Of a stretch of DNA of 64,000 nucleotides, positions 23,340 through 35,039 are shown piece by piece. The translations under genes were made by a program, and so were the position numbers. The stretch lies in NCBI GenBank assembly GCA_963854835.1, contig OY978529.1:7970501-8034500 (forward strand). Direction: 5' to 3'. Under the pieces are notes generated by a model. It was not told the origin of the DNA. It was given only the letters and a program-made list of their open reading frames with translations, and did no database searches. The number at the start of each line of letters is the position of its first letter. Within the stretch, counting starts at the first letter, position 1. Source of the stretch: Megamerina dolium. Lineage: Eukaryota > Arthropoda > Insecta > Diptera > Megamerinidae.

Positions 23340-24510
23340 GAGTTCGACACCTGTTTACATCAATTAGTAAACATCATCAGTGATTTTATACAACAACATA
23401 CATTTTTCCTCGTATAATCATGTCTAGTTTCGTGCCAGAAAAAGAGCATATGCGGGAAGCTCTACTTTTTTTCTTAAGATTCGAAGAAATCTGCTGCTGA
23501 GTCGCATCGAATGCTTGTGGAGAGAGTGCGTTATCGGAAACAACTTGTAGAGACTGGTTTCGTCGGTTCAAAGAAGGCCATTTTAACTTGGGTGACAAGA
23601 AGCGTGAAAATACAACCAGAAAAGTTGAGGACCATGATTTGCAGGCTCTTTTGGATGAGGATGACACCCAATCGCAAAAAATGCTTGCCCAACAGTTAGG
23701 TGTTACTCAACAAGCCATTTCCATACGTTTACGAGCCATGGGGAAGGTTCAAAAATTTGATAAATGGGTACCCCTTGAATTGAACGATAGGCAGTTGGAG
23801 TGACGCCAAAACACATGCGAAATCTTGCTTGCTAGACAAAAAAAAAAAAAGTCGTTCCTGCATCTTGTGGTGACTTGCGATGAAAAGTGGATATACTTTG
23901 AGAATCCTAAATGAAAAAAATCATGAGTCGATCCCGGCCATCCAGCAACTTCTTCTCCAAGACCAAATCGCTTTGGACGCAAGACGATACTGTGCGTTTG
24001 GTGGGATCAGCAGGGTGTCAACTACTACGAGCTGATGAAATCTAGTGAAACTGTCAATGCTCACCGCTACCACCAACAACTAGTGAAATTGCACCGTGCT
24101 TTGGGTGAAAAAAGGCCTGGTTATGAACAAAGACATGAGAAGCTGATTTTTCTCTACGACAACGCCCCATCGCACACGTCAAAACTGGTCCAAAACTTCT
24201 TGGACACACTCAATTGGGAGGTGTTACCTCATCCCGCTTATTCACCAGACCTGGCCCCTTCTGACTATCACCTGTTTTCGTCGATGGGTCACGCGCTCTC
24301 CGAACAACACTTCGATTCGTATGAAGACGTCGGAAAATGGCTTGACGAGTGGTTTGCCTCGAAAAATGAGGAATTCTTTTGGCGTGGTATATGTACACAA
24401 TTTGGTATATAATTTCAACGACTTCTATACGTGAAGACACACTCAGCGACTGTGAAAAATGGAAAACATTTCCTGATACATATTGGCTCAATTGCGACTA
24501 TGTTTAAGAG
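23340..24510 (+). mobile_element. irritans-like mariner, nearly full length, dead
   Basis: Transposase starts near 23420 (MSSFVPEKEHMREALL). In order: WFRRFKEGHFNLGDKK, a helix-turn-helix region LLDEDDTQSQKMLAQQLGVT, KWVPLELNDRQLE, VTCDEKWIYFENPK (first Asp), WWDQQGVNYYELM, FLYDNAPSHTSKL (second Asp), YSPDLAPSDYHLF (third Asp; 34 residues between). Only a few lesions: a stop and frameshift near 23495, a stop at 23800, an A-run frameshift near 23838, and stops near 23910. Catalytic residues are all kept. Related to 1-670 and 52255-53094. Terminal repeats not fixed. Confidence 0.82.
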
Positions 24511-24738
24511 TACTTATTAATTTATATTATTAGCACATTTAATGCGTTGTCACATCCATTTTATTGCATTGCCAAATTAATGGAGATATTTCTCGCATTT
24601 CTTGCATTCATTCAACGCATGAAAATCTTATGGATTACAAAATGAATTCCTTCGTATTTATGAAAGGAATTAGCTACCGAACTACCCTATTGCTTTGCCT
24701 AGCATTATCGCTTAGCTAAGCTAATGTTGTATCTACTA

Positions 24739-25200
24739 CAGGGTGATCCAAATATACGTTTTTTCTGGTATATTGTAGTTTTATTATAAATAGAATAATA
24801 TTACCAATATTTATAGAACATGATTTTATTCATATGGCAGTCTGGGTTGGTTACCCAGCTGGTTTTCCTGTCATCCTAATTTTCCACGATCTTGTTGACG
24901 GTTTCCGGTCATTTCTTACGAATGGCTTGACAGATGTTCGCTTAATCTGAATCGTTTCTGAATTGTCCGTGTAACATTGAATTGTCACGCCAGCCCACAA
25001 AAAAGATGTATAACGAGGTCAAATTGCACCGAGCGACCATTTGACTGAGTCATAATTGCGATAACACGATTACTTAGCCCTGAAGAAGATATCAATTGTC
25101 TGTATGGCATGGCGAGACATCTTATTGATACCAAAATTAGTCCAAGTTCTCATCTTTAATTTCATATAACATAAAATCACAACTAGCGCTCTTTGTAAAA
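24739..25200 (-). mobile_element. DD41D-type mariner remnant, 3' part
   Basis: The left end CAGGGTGATCCAAATATACG follows TA (24737-24738) and resembles the DD41D ends at 9265 and 31491. Minus-strand fragments read NICQAIRKK and PETVNKIVEN, the C-terminal tail found after the third Asp in these transposases. Catalytic motifs are not visible and the other end is lost. Confidence 0.5.
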
Positions 25201-25855
25201 GCATTGGCCTTTCGAAAAACCCGCGCGGGTTTTTCAATCTCTGTTGTGACGATTTTGTTTGTTAACAAAACCGCTAATCTGAAATACAGCTCTTAGTTGT
25301 CGACTCTTTCTTTTGAAAACTCCAACTCCAAGGTGGAAAGTATTCAGGCTTCAGCACCATGTATTGCATAAAAACAGTGACTTGTGATCATAGTGTGATT
25401 TTCGTTCATCGAGAAACTATTGCCAAAGGAGCACCTGTTGGCTATAGTGATACTTCGCATAATACTGATACAGATATCATGTTCAAAGACTTTTACTTTC
25501 AAGAAAGTGTCGTAAATCAAAAACTCGTACTATTTTCTCCATAATCAGAGTAACGAATATTTTCTGGTACCGAACTCAGACTTAACCTCTAGAGATGGTT
25601 TCTTTCCGGACTGCCAGTACAGCTTTGTAATCAATCAATAGGTCCTGGATCTAGATCAAACAGGAGGTTATGGATCTATCTTTGGAGTTGTGTGAAAACC
25701 TGGTTGATAGTCGATTTATGAAGTCTGACGCCGCACTAATTAGGGACCTTTCACACAGTACGCATGATAACACCTTGTATGCGAGGCTTAAATTGTGGTA
25801 CCTTCTTTCTTATGTAAGGATGAAAGAACAGCGGGACTCAAATAATAGACCATGT
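25201..25855. other. spacer, nothing recognised
   Basis: Two short open frames on + (25359-25544, 25670-25885) show no known motif; the second runs into a SINE and so is not a gene. Confidence 0.35.
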
Positions 25856-25864
25856 TTTCGTCTG

Positions 25865-26261
25865 TTTTCTTTGTGGGTGCCGTAGCTCAGTAGTTAGTGC
25901 GTTGGCCTTCTGATCTGTAGGTCGTGGGTTCAATCCCCGGCTGAAGCATAACAAAATTTAATATCGAAAAAATTTTTCTTTCGTACGGCACCCACCTGTC
26001 GGCTAGAATTGCCAATTTTTCCGGCAGTAACAATTTGCCAAAAATGCTTCTTAAAAGAGCTCTGTGGCAAAACTAAGTTAAAATGATGTCACAAGGGTTT
26101 TGCCGCTCGGAACCGGCTAATATAAGTAGGTCCCTTCTAATGCTGTCCAAATTTAATACGCACAACAGTTTTGGAAGAGAAGCTCGGTGGTATCACAATG
26201 GGCTTTTCTGGCCTAAGTGTGTCCTCTCAGAGAGAGGGCAGCCCCATAACCTAACCTAACC
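25865..26261 (+). repeat. tRNA-derived SINE, full-length copy, tail type 1
   Basis: Best-preserved copy, 397 bp. The head GGGTGCCGTAGCTCAG (from 25874) holds an A box at 25883-25894 and a B box GGTTCAATCC at 25927-25936, the internal RNA polymerase III promoter. The body includes ACCCACCTGTCGGC, CCGGCAGTAACAATTTGCC and GATGTCACAAGGGTTTTGCC. The tail reads TGGCCTAAGTGTGTCC, a GA-rich block and (CCTAA)n. A 9-bp word TTTCGTCTG at 25856-25864 and 26262-26270 is a candidate target-site duplication. It is not a tRNA gene: the anticodon arm does not fold properly and long non-tRNA sequence follows. Confidence 0.85.
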
Positions 26262-26499
26262 TTTCGTCTGCCTTGGAGAAGTATTCCCGGCATCAACTTA
26301 GGTGCTTGATCGTCACGAGAATTTTCGAGTCTCGTTTTTGTCGTCACACATTTCAATCTTGTCACACTGACGTTAGAAAAAAAGTTTTTTCTTTTTTCAC
26401 CTGGAAATGTTACACTACATTTCGGTAGTAACCTCTTCGGCAGCAGAAATCATAAAATAAAACAATATTTCGCATGTATCCCCAATGGTCAATTAGACT

Positions 26500-26940
26500 T
26501 GCTTACTTACTTACTTACTTATGTAGCCATAATAACCGAATATCGATTTAGGCCGAATATATCATGCTTCGCCAACCATCTCAGTTCTTCGTTAGCTGGC
26601 TCTAGTTAGAAATTCCAAGCGCCATCAGGTACTCCAGTACTTGGTCAAAAGCGGTAGTCCTTATCAGAGGCACTATTGTATCCTTCACTGGGGGGATTTT
26701 TTATGTGGCGGGTCCCAAACCCAACGCACAACTTCTAACCGAGGAGATTTTCGCCACTCACTTCAGCCGCCTCCCAGAGGATGCCAGGAGAACGTTGCCT
26801 GGTGGTCGTCACATGGAGGACCCCCATTAACTACAAACTACATGACAGCCAGTGAGTTGATTTGCGATGGGTTCAACAAGGATTGCGCTATCCCCACAGG
26901 CAGTTAAACAGTTACCATGCGAAAACATCACCAGACCACA
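26500..26940 (-). mobile_element. short chimeric LINE derivative, (AAGT)n tail, copy 4
   Basis: Bounded by a perfect 13-bp target-site duplication, GGTCAATTAGACT (26487-26499 and 26941-26953). On the minus strand, about 295 bp of GC-richer sequence (26940-26645) with no recognised coding content is followed by about 145 bp that is the 3' end of the (AAGT)n LINE (GGCGCTTGGAATTTCTAAC, GGCCTAAATCGATATTCGG, tail (AGTA)n). So the element keeps a 3' LINE end but has a foreign or 5'-untranslated front, with the whole polymerase missing. Either an internally deleted LINE or a template-switch product. Confidence 0.75.
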
Positions 26941-27084
26941 GGTCAATTAGACTATGCAACCGAATATTCCAGATTTTTGTCATTATGATGGTGCATGAAA
27001 TATTGAGTTGTCATATCGATGATTGATGATTCTCTCGTCGCTAGGCACCGTCCGATGACTACGCCTTTCGGTGTTCAATAACAA

Positions 27085-27640
27085 GCCGATCTTATAAACT
27101 TTGTCTAAATCCCTCCAAATCTTCTTGAAAGGTGCAAGCATTGTTCACCACAAATGAAGGAAAAACACTTCTGCCCACAGCTCTTGTCTCTATAGAGCAT
27201 CTTGGAGAACTCCACAAGGTACGTGCACTCATCGATCAAGGTTCCCAAAGAATATTCGTTTCTTCTTAAGTACAAAATCGGCTGAGGCTTCCCACGCAAG
27301 CAACTAACGTCTAAATTTCTGGAGTGCGTGGAAAAACCATTCAAAACTCTAACCAGACCTGTACTCTCATGCTAGTTGCTCCAAAAGCTAGCAAACAGTT
27401 AAAAACCCAGGCAATTGTAGTCGCACAATTGACAGAATTATTCCCAACATACAAAATATGCCAGCCCGATTGGCAGCAATTCCCAATGTTAGATTTGGCC
27501 GACCCAAATTGCTTCGCACAAACGCAAATCGACACCAAAATATATGTGGATGCATCCTCGCGCAGAACACAATATTTGGCTGGATACTTAGTGGTCCCCT
27601 CACTCAAATGGTGTCAACATCCGAGCAAAGTAAAGTAGAA
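27085..27640 (+). pseudogene. BEL/Pao retrotransposon protease-region fragment
   Basis: Plus-strand pieces of a BEL/Pao polyprotein: LLPTALVSIEHLGELHKVRA leading to ALIDQGSQ, the aspartic protease active-site region (D-x-G), then QLTELFPTYKICQPDW and MLDLADPN, and after frameshifts GCILAQNTIFGWILSGPL. This order (protease, then the D-L-A-D-P and T-x-F-G-W-I-x-S-G motifs) is diagnostic for BEL/Pao. Frame changes occur near 27268, 27515 and 27550. No reverse transcriptase or LTRs are recognisable nearby; 27640-28145 may include more of it, but I cannot show it. Confidence 0.78.
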
Positions 27641-28148
27641 CGTTGTTTCGCGTTGGACACTCGAACCGACATTCTCGATCGGTTTCCGAATAACGGTAAT
27701 ATTTCCCAATCTCATTGCCGTTCTCCTGTACGTGAGGAACATCACTGCCGAGGGTTCCTGGCCTTGAATCCAGGTCAACGTCTGGATGTTGTGCGTCTTG
27801 ACCCTCCACAGCATCGTCGTCGAAGTTCCTCAAACGCTCGTGGCAATGCAACACGCGCAACCGAAGACGCAATCTGCTCGTTTAACACAGACACTCAATT
27901 TATGCACTAGTGCATGCGGGCCGCGATGTCTAAATCCCTTTAGACAAGTCATATGGCCACCCTGACTCTCCTTTTATGCTGTATATTCGCCTCTCGTGCG
28001 ATGATCGACCGATCCATTCGAATTCGGTCCTTATTCTGGTCAAAACTTTTTTGGCCAACCCGACATATTTTGGTAAATGTCAAATAAATTGTCAAAATAA
28101 GCTATGCTCTAAAATGAAACCACTACATTGGGCACCATGTATCGTATA
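27641..28148. other. unassigned sequence after the BEL fragment
   Basis: Open frames on both strands, none with recognisable motifs. Could be rearranged BEL/Pao internal or LTR sequence. Confidence 0.3.
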
Positions 28149-28150
28149 TA

Positions 28151-29325
28151 GAAGGTGCGACAACTATGTATTAAGACTCGAACCATATTTGAAGCTTTAA
28201 CCTTCCTCTGCTAACTGTCAAAATTTCATGGCATTTGGTTGACATTTAATATTTATTGACATTCATTTTACAAAACACATGTTCGTTTGATATTGAAATT
28301 TTAACATGGAGCAAAGAGCGGTGATTAAATTCCACGCAAAAATTGGTAAAATTGCATCAGAAACATTCGGAATGATGCAGCAAGCGTATGCCGATGCTTG
28401 TTTATTAAGATCAAATGTTTTTATATGGCATCAACAGTTTGTGGATGGCAGAGAGTCGCTGGAAGATGAAATAAAAGAAGGAAGGCCAATTTCAGTCAAT
28501 GCGGACGCCGGAAGCGATCCTGAAAGTTCGTAATTTTATTACAGAAGACCGCAATGCTTCAGTAAAAAATGATGGAAGAGGCCTTAAACATCCACAGAGA
28601 AACTATCCGACTCACTCTTCACGATGATTTGGGCAAAATAAAGGTCTCCGCGAGATTTGTTCCATACACATTGACCGAGGACCAAAAATTAATGCGAGTC
28701 AGTCATTCTAGACACATGGTTGCAGCTGCAGAAAATGATCTAAACTTCTTGAAAACAATTATTAAGGGTGATGAAACATGGTGTTTCCCATACGATCCAG
28801 AAACCAAGCGTCAAAGTGCGAAATGGAAATCAAAAAACTCACCACAAGCCAAAAAAACACGAAGGGTTCCATTAAATATCAAACCAATGCTCATCACATT
28901 CTTCGATAGCAAAGGAATTATCCACAAAGAATTTATTCCAACTGGTCAAACAGTTACTTACGTCACACAGCACTCATTGTTTGTCAATTTTTGGCTCCAA
29001 ATCAGGTCTGTGTGTTGAATCACCCGCCGTATTCACCTGATTGGGCACCGTGCGACTTCTTTTTGTTCCCAAAATTGAAATTGAAGTTGAAAGGATGCTT
29101 TTTTGATGATGCATTCATCACCATACAACGGGCTTCGACGAGGGCACTGTGAGGCAATTCCGAAAAATGAGCTGGAACACGCATTTGAATCACTATTAAA
29201 TCGATGTAACAAGTGTATTGAATCAGGAGGAGAATATTTCGAATAAATATAGCGAAAAATAAGCAGATATTGTGTTTTAATTGTGTTTTCTAGAGGCAGT
29301 CTTAATACATAATTGTCACACCTTG
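28151..29325 (+). mobile_element. mariner with clear ends, catalytic core deleted
   Basis: A 1175-bp element between TA dinucleotides (28149-28150, 29326-29327). The 28-bp terminal repeats agree at about 25 positions: left GAAGGTGCGACAACTATG, right complement CAAGGTGTGACAATTATG. Transposase start MEQRAVIKFHAKIGK at 28306; a helix-turn-helix region with VFIWHQQFVDGRESLEDE; a frameshift near 28530; ALNIHRETIRLTLHDDLGK; IKGDETWCFPYDPETKRQ (first Asp). A deletion after IPTGQTVT removes the HDNAPSH region with the second Asp. The frame-shifted tail keeps DWAPCDFFLFPK (third Asp) and ends near CIESGGEYFE. Confidence 0.87.
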
Positions 29326-29329
29326 TATG

Positions 29330-30970
29330 TATGACATTGACAACGGTTTAACATATTCAACGAGTAAATTAATTTATTTTGTAATCGTTCGGTTCACTTA
29401 TAACCCATATTATTATTATTATTATGATCATGATCATTTCATCATTAATTATATGCTTCGTGTATATGACATTGTTATCAATAAGCCAGTCAATCAACCA
29501 AATTCACAGCAGTATCATAATACTTAAAAATTGTACAAGATAGAAATGCGTATATTAGTGCGTAGATTTACCGTTGTTTGTTTATTGAGAGGATCAAAGG
29601 ATCAAGATTAAATCAATGCATCGCAACGGCGCTAAATATATGCGCCATGCGAAGCGTGCATATAATATACATACATATATGCTGATACATCGGATCGGAA
29701 TTATTTCGATAAAGATTTCTTTTATATTTGGATTTAGGTGAGGCGTAAATTTAGCGGTAAACAAGCGTTCGTTCGATGATCTGCATTTGACATTAATCCA
29801 ATGGCATACATATGTATGTATGTATTTGCTTGTTGTTGTATAGGCCATTATATGTATGTATGTATGATATTTGAAAGAAATCCCCTGAAATTCTGTATGA
29901 AGAAGTGAACGAAATGGAAATATTCATGCATTGTATGTGTGTACTATAATTGTTGTTGCAATTCTTTTTTGTTCTCTTGCTATAATACTTACATACGTAC
30001 GTACGTACTATGTGTATGTATTATATCCAATGACAGCTGGTCATACAATAATCGAATGCTTGCACATAGGTAAGCACATGTAATGCACAGCGGACAGGCA
30101 CATCTAATTAATTACATATATGTATGTCTACGTGTGTGTATATGTTCAATCAAAATGGTGTACCATATATACATACATACATATATAGCATTATCATCAG
30201 TAGGTTGCATATGGATGTATGATAGAGCAGCCGGATATCGACTTACCACTTATTAAGAGATTGAAATGAGCATAATCATCCATATCTAAAGGACAAAAAA
30301 AAAAAAAATTGTGAATTGTTTAAAATCGCAACTGATTTGAAATGCGAAATATTACAACAACAAAACAGTACCTACTTAATTAATTACAACATTTTAATAT
30401 TTATAAGTATTTAAATAATAAATAAAAATTGTTGCTATAATCACGTTATTTGTCAAATAGGAGACGACAATAATAGTAAAACAATAAGCATAATTATGTA
30501 TGTATGTATACGAACATAATTAACAACAAAACAAATGTTGATCTGCGAATATGCACGAGTATGTATGTGTGTATGTGTGTGTGCATAAAATAAAAATGGG
30601 GGGGAAAAGAAAAAATGAAAGGATGAATATTTGTAAATACATGCCTTCAGTTGAGTTTGTAACAAAGTAATTATTTATTTCAACTCAATTAATTAGTGCA
30701 AACAGCATAAATACATACATACATACATACATCCACAAGATATATTTTGTTGTATTTTACAATACTTGCATATGTACGTACATTATGGTATATACATACA
30801 TATATATAATTTCATTTAAAATGTGCCATTCTCTCAAACAACAAATAAACAAATTAATTCTGTACAAACTGAAGCCATTGCTTGAGCAAAATTTCAACTA
30901 AAAGTCAATTTTAGGTCATTCCATATTCGCTGAGGCCAACAATACCTTTTGAATAAATCAAATATGTTTA
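29330..30970. repeat. AT-rich region with many 4-bp microsatellites
   Basis: No coding feature. Repeated (CATA)n/(TATG)n stretches at 29660-29690, 29806-29870, 30112-30135, 30168-30187, 30490-30580 and 30708-30733, plus (TTA)n at 29412-29425 and an ACGT run at 29996-30009. Confidence 0.7.
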
Positions 30971-30973
30971 TTA

Positions 30974-31218
30974 TCGTCAAATAAGTACCCGGAAATTCTC
31001 ATTTTTAATTTTTAATTTTTTAAAATCGCAACGCACACAAAAGGTTGACTTGTTCCTAATGACGCCGTAACCAAACTAAATGACACATAGCAATAAAAAT
31101 TCACAGAATAGTGGCTGACAGTTGTGCCAATCTGGGAAAAAACTTTTTTTTGAAATATTCTCAGAGGGAAAATTAAAAATGAGAATTTCCGATTTCCGGG
31201 TACTTATTTGACAGAATG
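30974..31218. mobile_element. 245-bp MITE, short relative of 19715-20265
   Basis: Preceded by TA at 30972-30973 and followed by TA at 31219-31220. Right arm, about 190 bp, matches the right arm at 20090-20265 (GTTGACTTGTTCCTAATGAC, then CCGGGTACTTATTTGACAG). The left arm is cut to about 45 bp (GTCAAATAAGTACCCGG). The coding middle is gone. Confidence 0.78.
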
Positions 31219-31408
31219 TATTTATGTTGTATTTGTATTTGCATCACAATATGATCAAAGTTTTAATTCGTTTTCAAGAATGCTAAGGACAATGAATGAG
31301 ATGACTGCGAATCTGAGCATAAAACATGTTCTAGAGAAAGAAGCAAACATTTTATTATAGTAATATTGAGTATTATTAGCTCAACGATTTAATGCAAATA
31401 CATACATA

Positions 31409-33780
31409 CGAGAGCGGTCCCAGAACTACCCCGCCTAATCTCCTTTTAGCTCTATAGACTTTATTCTATAGCTTCGATGCCCTGTTTATAAAGCGTGATC
31501 CTACTTTTTTAAAGAAAAAAAAAAAAAAAAACACACAGAAAATTCAAATTGAATGGAGAATGTTGATTATCATTTGAAAGAACATTCTTTGGCATTTATT
31601 CTTTGAAGATTATGTCTTTCAAATGTTGGCCGCCGCTACGTCTCAGATGGTCCATCCGTTGAGTCCAATTGTCGATGACTCACTCGAGCATTTCGACTGG
31701 TAACTGGCGAATGACACGCGTGATGTTTTGCTCCAAGGCCTGAATCGAAGCGGGTTTGTCCGCATAAACTTTAGACTTTACAATCGACCGGGCCAAAACG
31801 TGAAATTATCTGCTCACCGAAGTGTTCTCTCAATAAATCCATTGATTGATGCGATGTGTGGGAAGTGACGCCGTCTTGTTGAAACCAAATGTCGCCGAGA
31901 TCACGAGCTTCAATTTCAGGCATCAAATAGTCGGATATCATGGCACGATAACGGTCGCCATTGACCGGCATCATTTTTGAAAAAATATGGACCGATGATT
32001 CCACCGGCCCACAAACCACATCAAACCGTTGTTTTTTTTTTCTGGACGAAGTGGCCGCTGTTGAATCTCTTCAGGCTGCTTTTCGTCCCAAATGCGGCAA
32101 TTTTGCTTGTTTACATACCGAACGTCGATTCGTTTACGTCGAATCTTGTTGGAACTTTTCAAGAGCCCATAGAGCGAAGCGATGTCGCTTGGGAAGATCG
32201 GGCGGCTTCAGTTCTTGCACAAGCTGTATTTTATACGCTTTCAATTTAAGATCTCGATGTAAAATGTGCCAAGTCGTTCCATACGTCAGTTCGAGTTGCT
32301 GCGAACGGCGCCGAATTGACTCTCTACGGTCTTCGTGTACACTCTCAGCTACGGCCGCTATATTTTCTTCACTGTGTGCTGGACGTGGTCTATTCGGTTG
32401 AATATTATCCAATAATGGGTCTCAAGATTGGTGATGGTGTTGCGTATAGTACGCTCAGTAGGCCGATTATGTTGACCATAAGTTGAGCGAAATGCACGGA
32501 ACACATTCCTCACAGAACGTGAATTTTCGTAATAAAGTTGAACGATTTGTAAACGCTGTTCAGGAGTAAGTCTTTCCATGATGAAATGCCAAACAATACT
32601 AAACAAAAATAACATGACAGCATGGCACGACTCACACGTGATCTGTCTAAAAAAAGGCTATTGAAAAAAGTATATCTACTTGGATCACTCAATAGTATGA
32701 ACTGTCTAACTCTACCGCAGACGCCACCTCTTCATTGTTTGCAAAACTTCTACCACCAAGCCATTTTTTCAAATTTGGAAATAGAAAATATAATGCGAAG
32801 GAGCTAAATCTGGTGAATAAGGTGCGTGCTGAAGCAATTCGAGCTTTAACTCATTGATTTTGGCCATCGCAATAGCGGATGTATGAACTGGTGCATTGTC
32901 TTGATGGAACAACACTTTCTTTTTCGCCAAATGCGGCCTTTTTTTTCCGTTAATTTCATCACTTAAACGCTGCAACAAATTAGCATTGTACTCGCCATTG
33001 TTTTTTTTTCCCCTTTTTGAAGATAATCAATCAAAATTATCCCACATGCATCCCAAAAAACAGACGTCATAACCTTGCCTGCAGATGGAACTGTCTTCGC
33101 CTTCTTTGGACAAGATTCTCCCCTTGCAGTCCAATGTTTTGACTGCTTCTTTGACTCAGGTGTGAAGTAGTGGACCCATGTCTCAATCATGATTACGAAT
33201 CAACGCAAAAATTTGGCTTTATTACTGTGAAACATTGCCCAACACTCTTCACGACGTTGTTCTTGTTCTATTGTGAGCAAACGCGGCACCCATCTTGAAC
33301 ACAGCTTTTTCATCTCCAAATTTTCGGTCAATATACATTGTATAGCACTTTTTGAAATGCCTGTAATTTCACCTAGCTCACGTAGCGCTCAGCCGGCGAT
33401 CATCCAATACCATTTTGTGGATTTTCTTAACCGTTTCTGGCACGGCCATCCCAATTGGTCGACCACTACGATGTTCATCTTGGCAGCTCGTACGACCTCG
33501 TTTAAACTCTGCCACCCAATATTTTATGGCCGTAAACGAAGTAGCAGACTCCCCCAGAGTAGAATCTAGTTCGGCTTTAATATTCGTTGGACTGAGACCG
33601 TTCAAACGAAAGTATTGAATTATACAACAGTGACCAATTTTTCCCATGTTTCCAAATTCACTGAGGTCGTTAACTTTCGATGTATTATAAGGTTTCCACT
33701 TTTCACCAAAGTATTTTTTTTTTTTTCAAACTACTGCCGCCATCTATATGTCAGGTCGGGAAGCTCTGGGACCGCCCTCG
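31409..33780 (-). mobile_element. DD34D mariner split by a nested DD41D mariner
   Basis: Same family as 21271-22476, flanked by TA (31407-31408, 33781-33782), with ends CGAGAGCGGTCCCAGAACTA and complement CGAGGGCGGTCCCAGAGCTT. Without the insert it is about 1168 bp. Minus-strand transposase: GKIGHCCIIQYFRLNG near 33640, EFKRGRTSCQDEHRSGRP, MVLDDRRLS, IMIETWVHYF (first Asp replaced), VLFHQDNAPVHTSAI (second Asp) and YSPDLAPSHYIFY (third Asp replaced by His). Sequence left of 31490 and right of 32695 rejoins at TTTATA/GTATGAA, as in the uninterrupted sister copy. Confidence 0.88.
31491..32692 (-). mobile_element. DD41D mariner, nested insertion
   Basis: A 1202-bp element flanked by TA (31489-31490, 32693-32694). 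Ends: AAGCGTGATCCTACTTTTTT left, complement of AAAAAAGTATATC...GGATCACTCAA right. Minus-strand transposase: MERLTPEQRLQIVQLYYE at 32578, RRSQQLELTYGTTWHILHRD, QLVQELKPPDLPKRHRFALW, then frameshifts; WFQQDGVTSHTSHQSMDLL carries the second Asp. A deletion just after SRFGPVD removes the CDLTPLDYF motif and so the third Asp; the tail resumes at VYADKPASIQ. Structurally related to the rosa-like copy at 5375 but a different sublineage. Confidence 0.87.
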
Positions 33781-33782
33781 TA

Positions 33783-34670
33783 CGTAGAATTTGAAATTTG
33801 GAAATTTTTTAATGAGAAAAAGCAACGTTTCTAAAAATTTACTACGTTACGTATTACGTTTCCTTTTATAAATTTAATCTGTGCAGATCAGCATATTGAC
33901 AATCATTTCGAGTGGATCAAATGCTTCAAAAATATATGCCAATTTAATAAGTTGTCTCATATTCAGAGAGAATCATGTCATGGAATCCAAGAGCTGTCTG
34001 AAGGCCTTTACCACGAGAGGATAAACCAGTTATAGATTCCATTATGTATAATCATGAACTGAGTAGAATTGCAAAATCAAAAAAGTTTGCACACAACCAA
34101 ACCGAATCCCAAGCAACTTGTGGAAGTCCCTTTTCCAAACGCCAACTGACGCGCACTTAAAAACCGATTGAACGCAAATGCCTATTCCTCAAAAAAGATA
34201 TTAACACTCTACTCCAAATCGTACTACCAGGAATTGGTTTACAGTAAGGGTGGAGATAGCCACTAGTAAATGTCTGTAGGGCGTAATTTTATACTCAGCT
34301 GGCTAAGCAGGATTGGCTGTCAAAAATCCTCTCCCTGGTAACAACTTTGTTGAGGCATTTAGTTGAGGAATGTCTTGTAGGCACGAATAAGCATTAGGTT
34401 GTGAAAGCTATCCATATGAATGAGGTACTTGCATCCTTCCTCTCTCCCAACGTACTGCCTTTTCCCCTCCCTTGGGCCAAATTGGGGTGTCACACGATCC
34501 GTGCTGAGAATCAGCTTGGCTGAGGGGCCAGGCTAAAAAATAGCTCAGCCATTAATGAAGTATACGGATACCTGTGTTAGCCGTTTTATTCAGCCTTATC
34601 TGTGTATATGAAGCTCTGCACAGATGAATTGTCTTTTCTCTGATACTCGGGATTCAAATTGAAAAGAATG
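33783..34670. other. spacer, nothing recognised
   Basis: No motif in any frame that I can name. Confidence 0.35.
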
Positions 34671-35036
34671 GAAAAAAAAATAAATAAATAAATATGTGGC
34701 ACTTAAAGCCACAGAGGGCTCATTGGCCGAGCTTCTCTTCCATTACTGTTGTGCGTCTTAAATTTGGACAGTATTAGAAGGGACCTACTTATTTTAGCCG
34801 GTTCCGAACGGCAGAACACTTGTGACATCACTTTTTCTGAGCTTTGTCACAGAATTCTTTTAGAAGCTTTTTCATGGCAAGTTCTTATTGTCGGAAGAAT
34901 TGCCAATTGCTTGCCGACAGGTGGGTACCATTCGAAAGAAAAATCTTATCGATATTAAATTTGTTATGCATCAGCCGGGGATTGGACCACGACCTACAGA
35001 TCAGAAGGCGAACACACTAACCACTGAGCTACGGCT
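34671..35036 (-). repeat. tRNA-derived SINE, full-length copy, tail type 2
   Basis: Minus-strand copy about 365 bp long, from the (AAAT)n/(TTTA)n tail with AATATGTGGCACTTAAAG at 34691-34708 to the head complement ACTAACCACTGAGCTACGG at 35017-35035. B-box complement GGGATTGGACC near 34978. Most positions agree with 15621-15960 and 25865-26261 in the body, but the distal 60 bp differ from the latter. Confidence 0.85.
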
Positions 35037-35039
35037 ACT

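Noticed and set aside
25874..25945. tRNA gene
   Set aside because: A and B boxes are present, but the anticodon arm is mispaired and the sequence continues into a conserved 320-bp SINE body found in many other copies.
26247..26261. Telomere-like (CCTAA)n
   Set aside because: Only about three units, always at the 3' end of one SINE tail type, so it is the SINE's tandem tail and not telomeric DNA.
27600..27910. Coding sequence after the BEL fragment
   Set aside because: Frames are open on both strands, but I found no integrase, RT or other motif in either.
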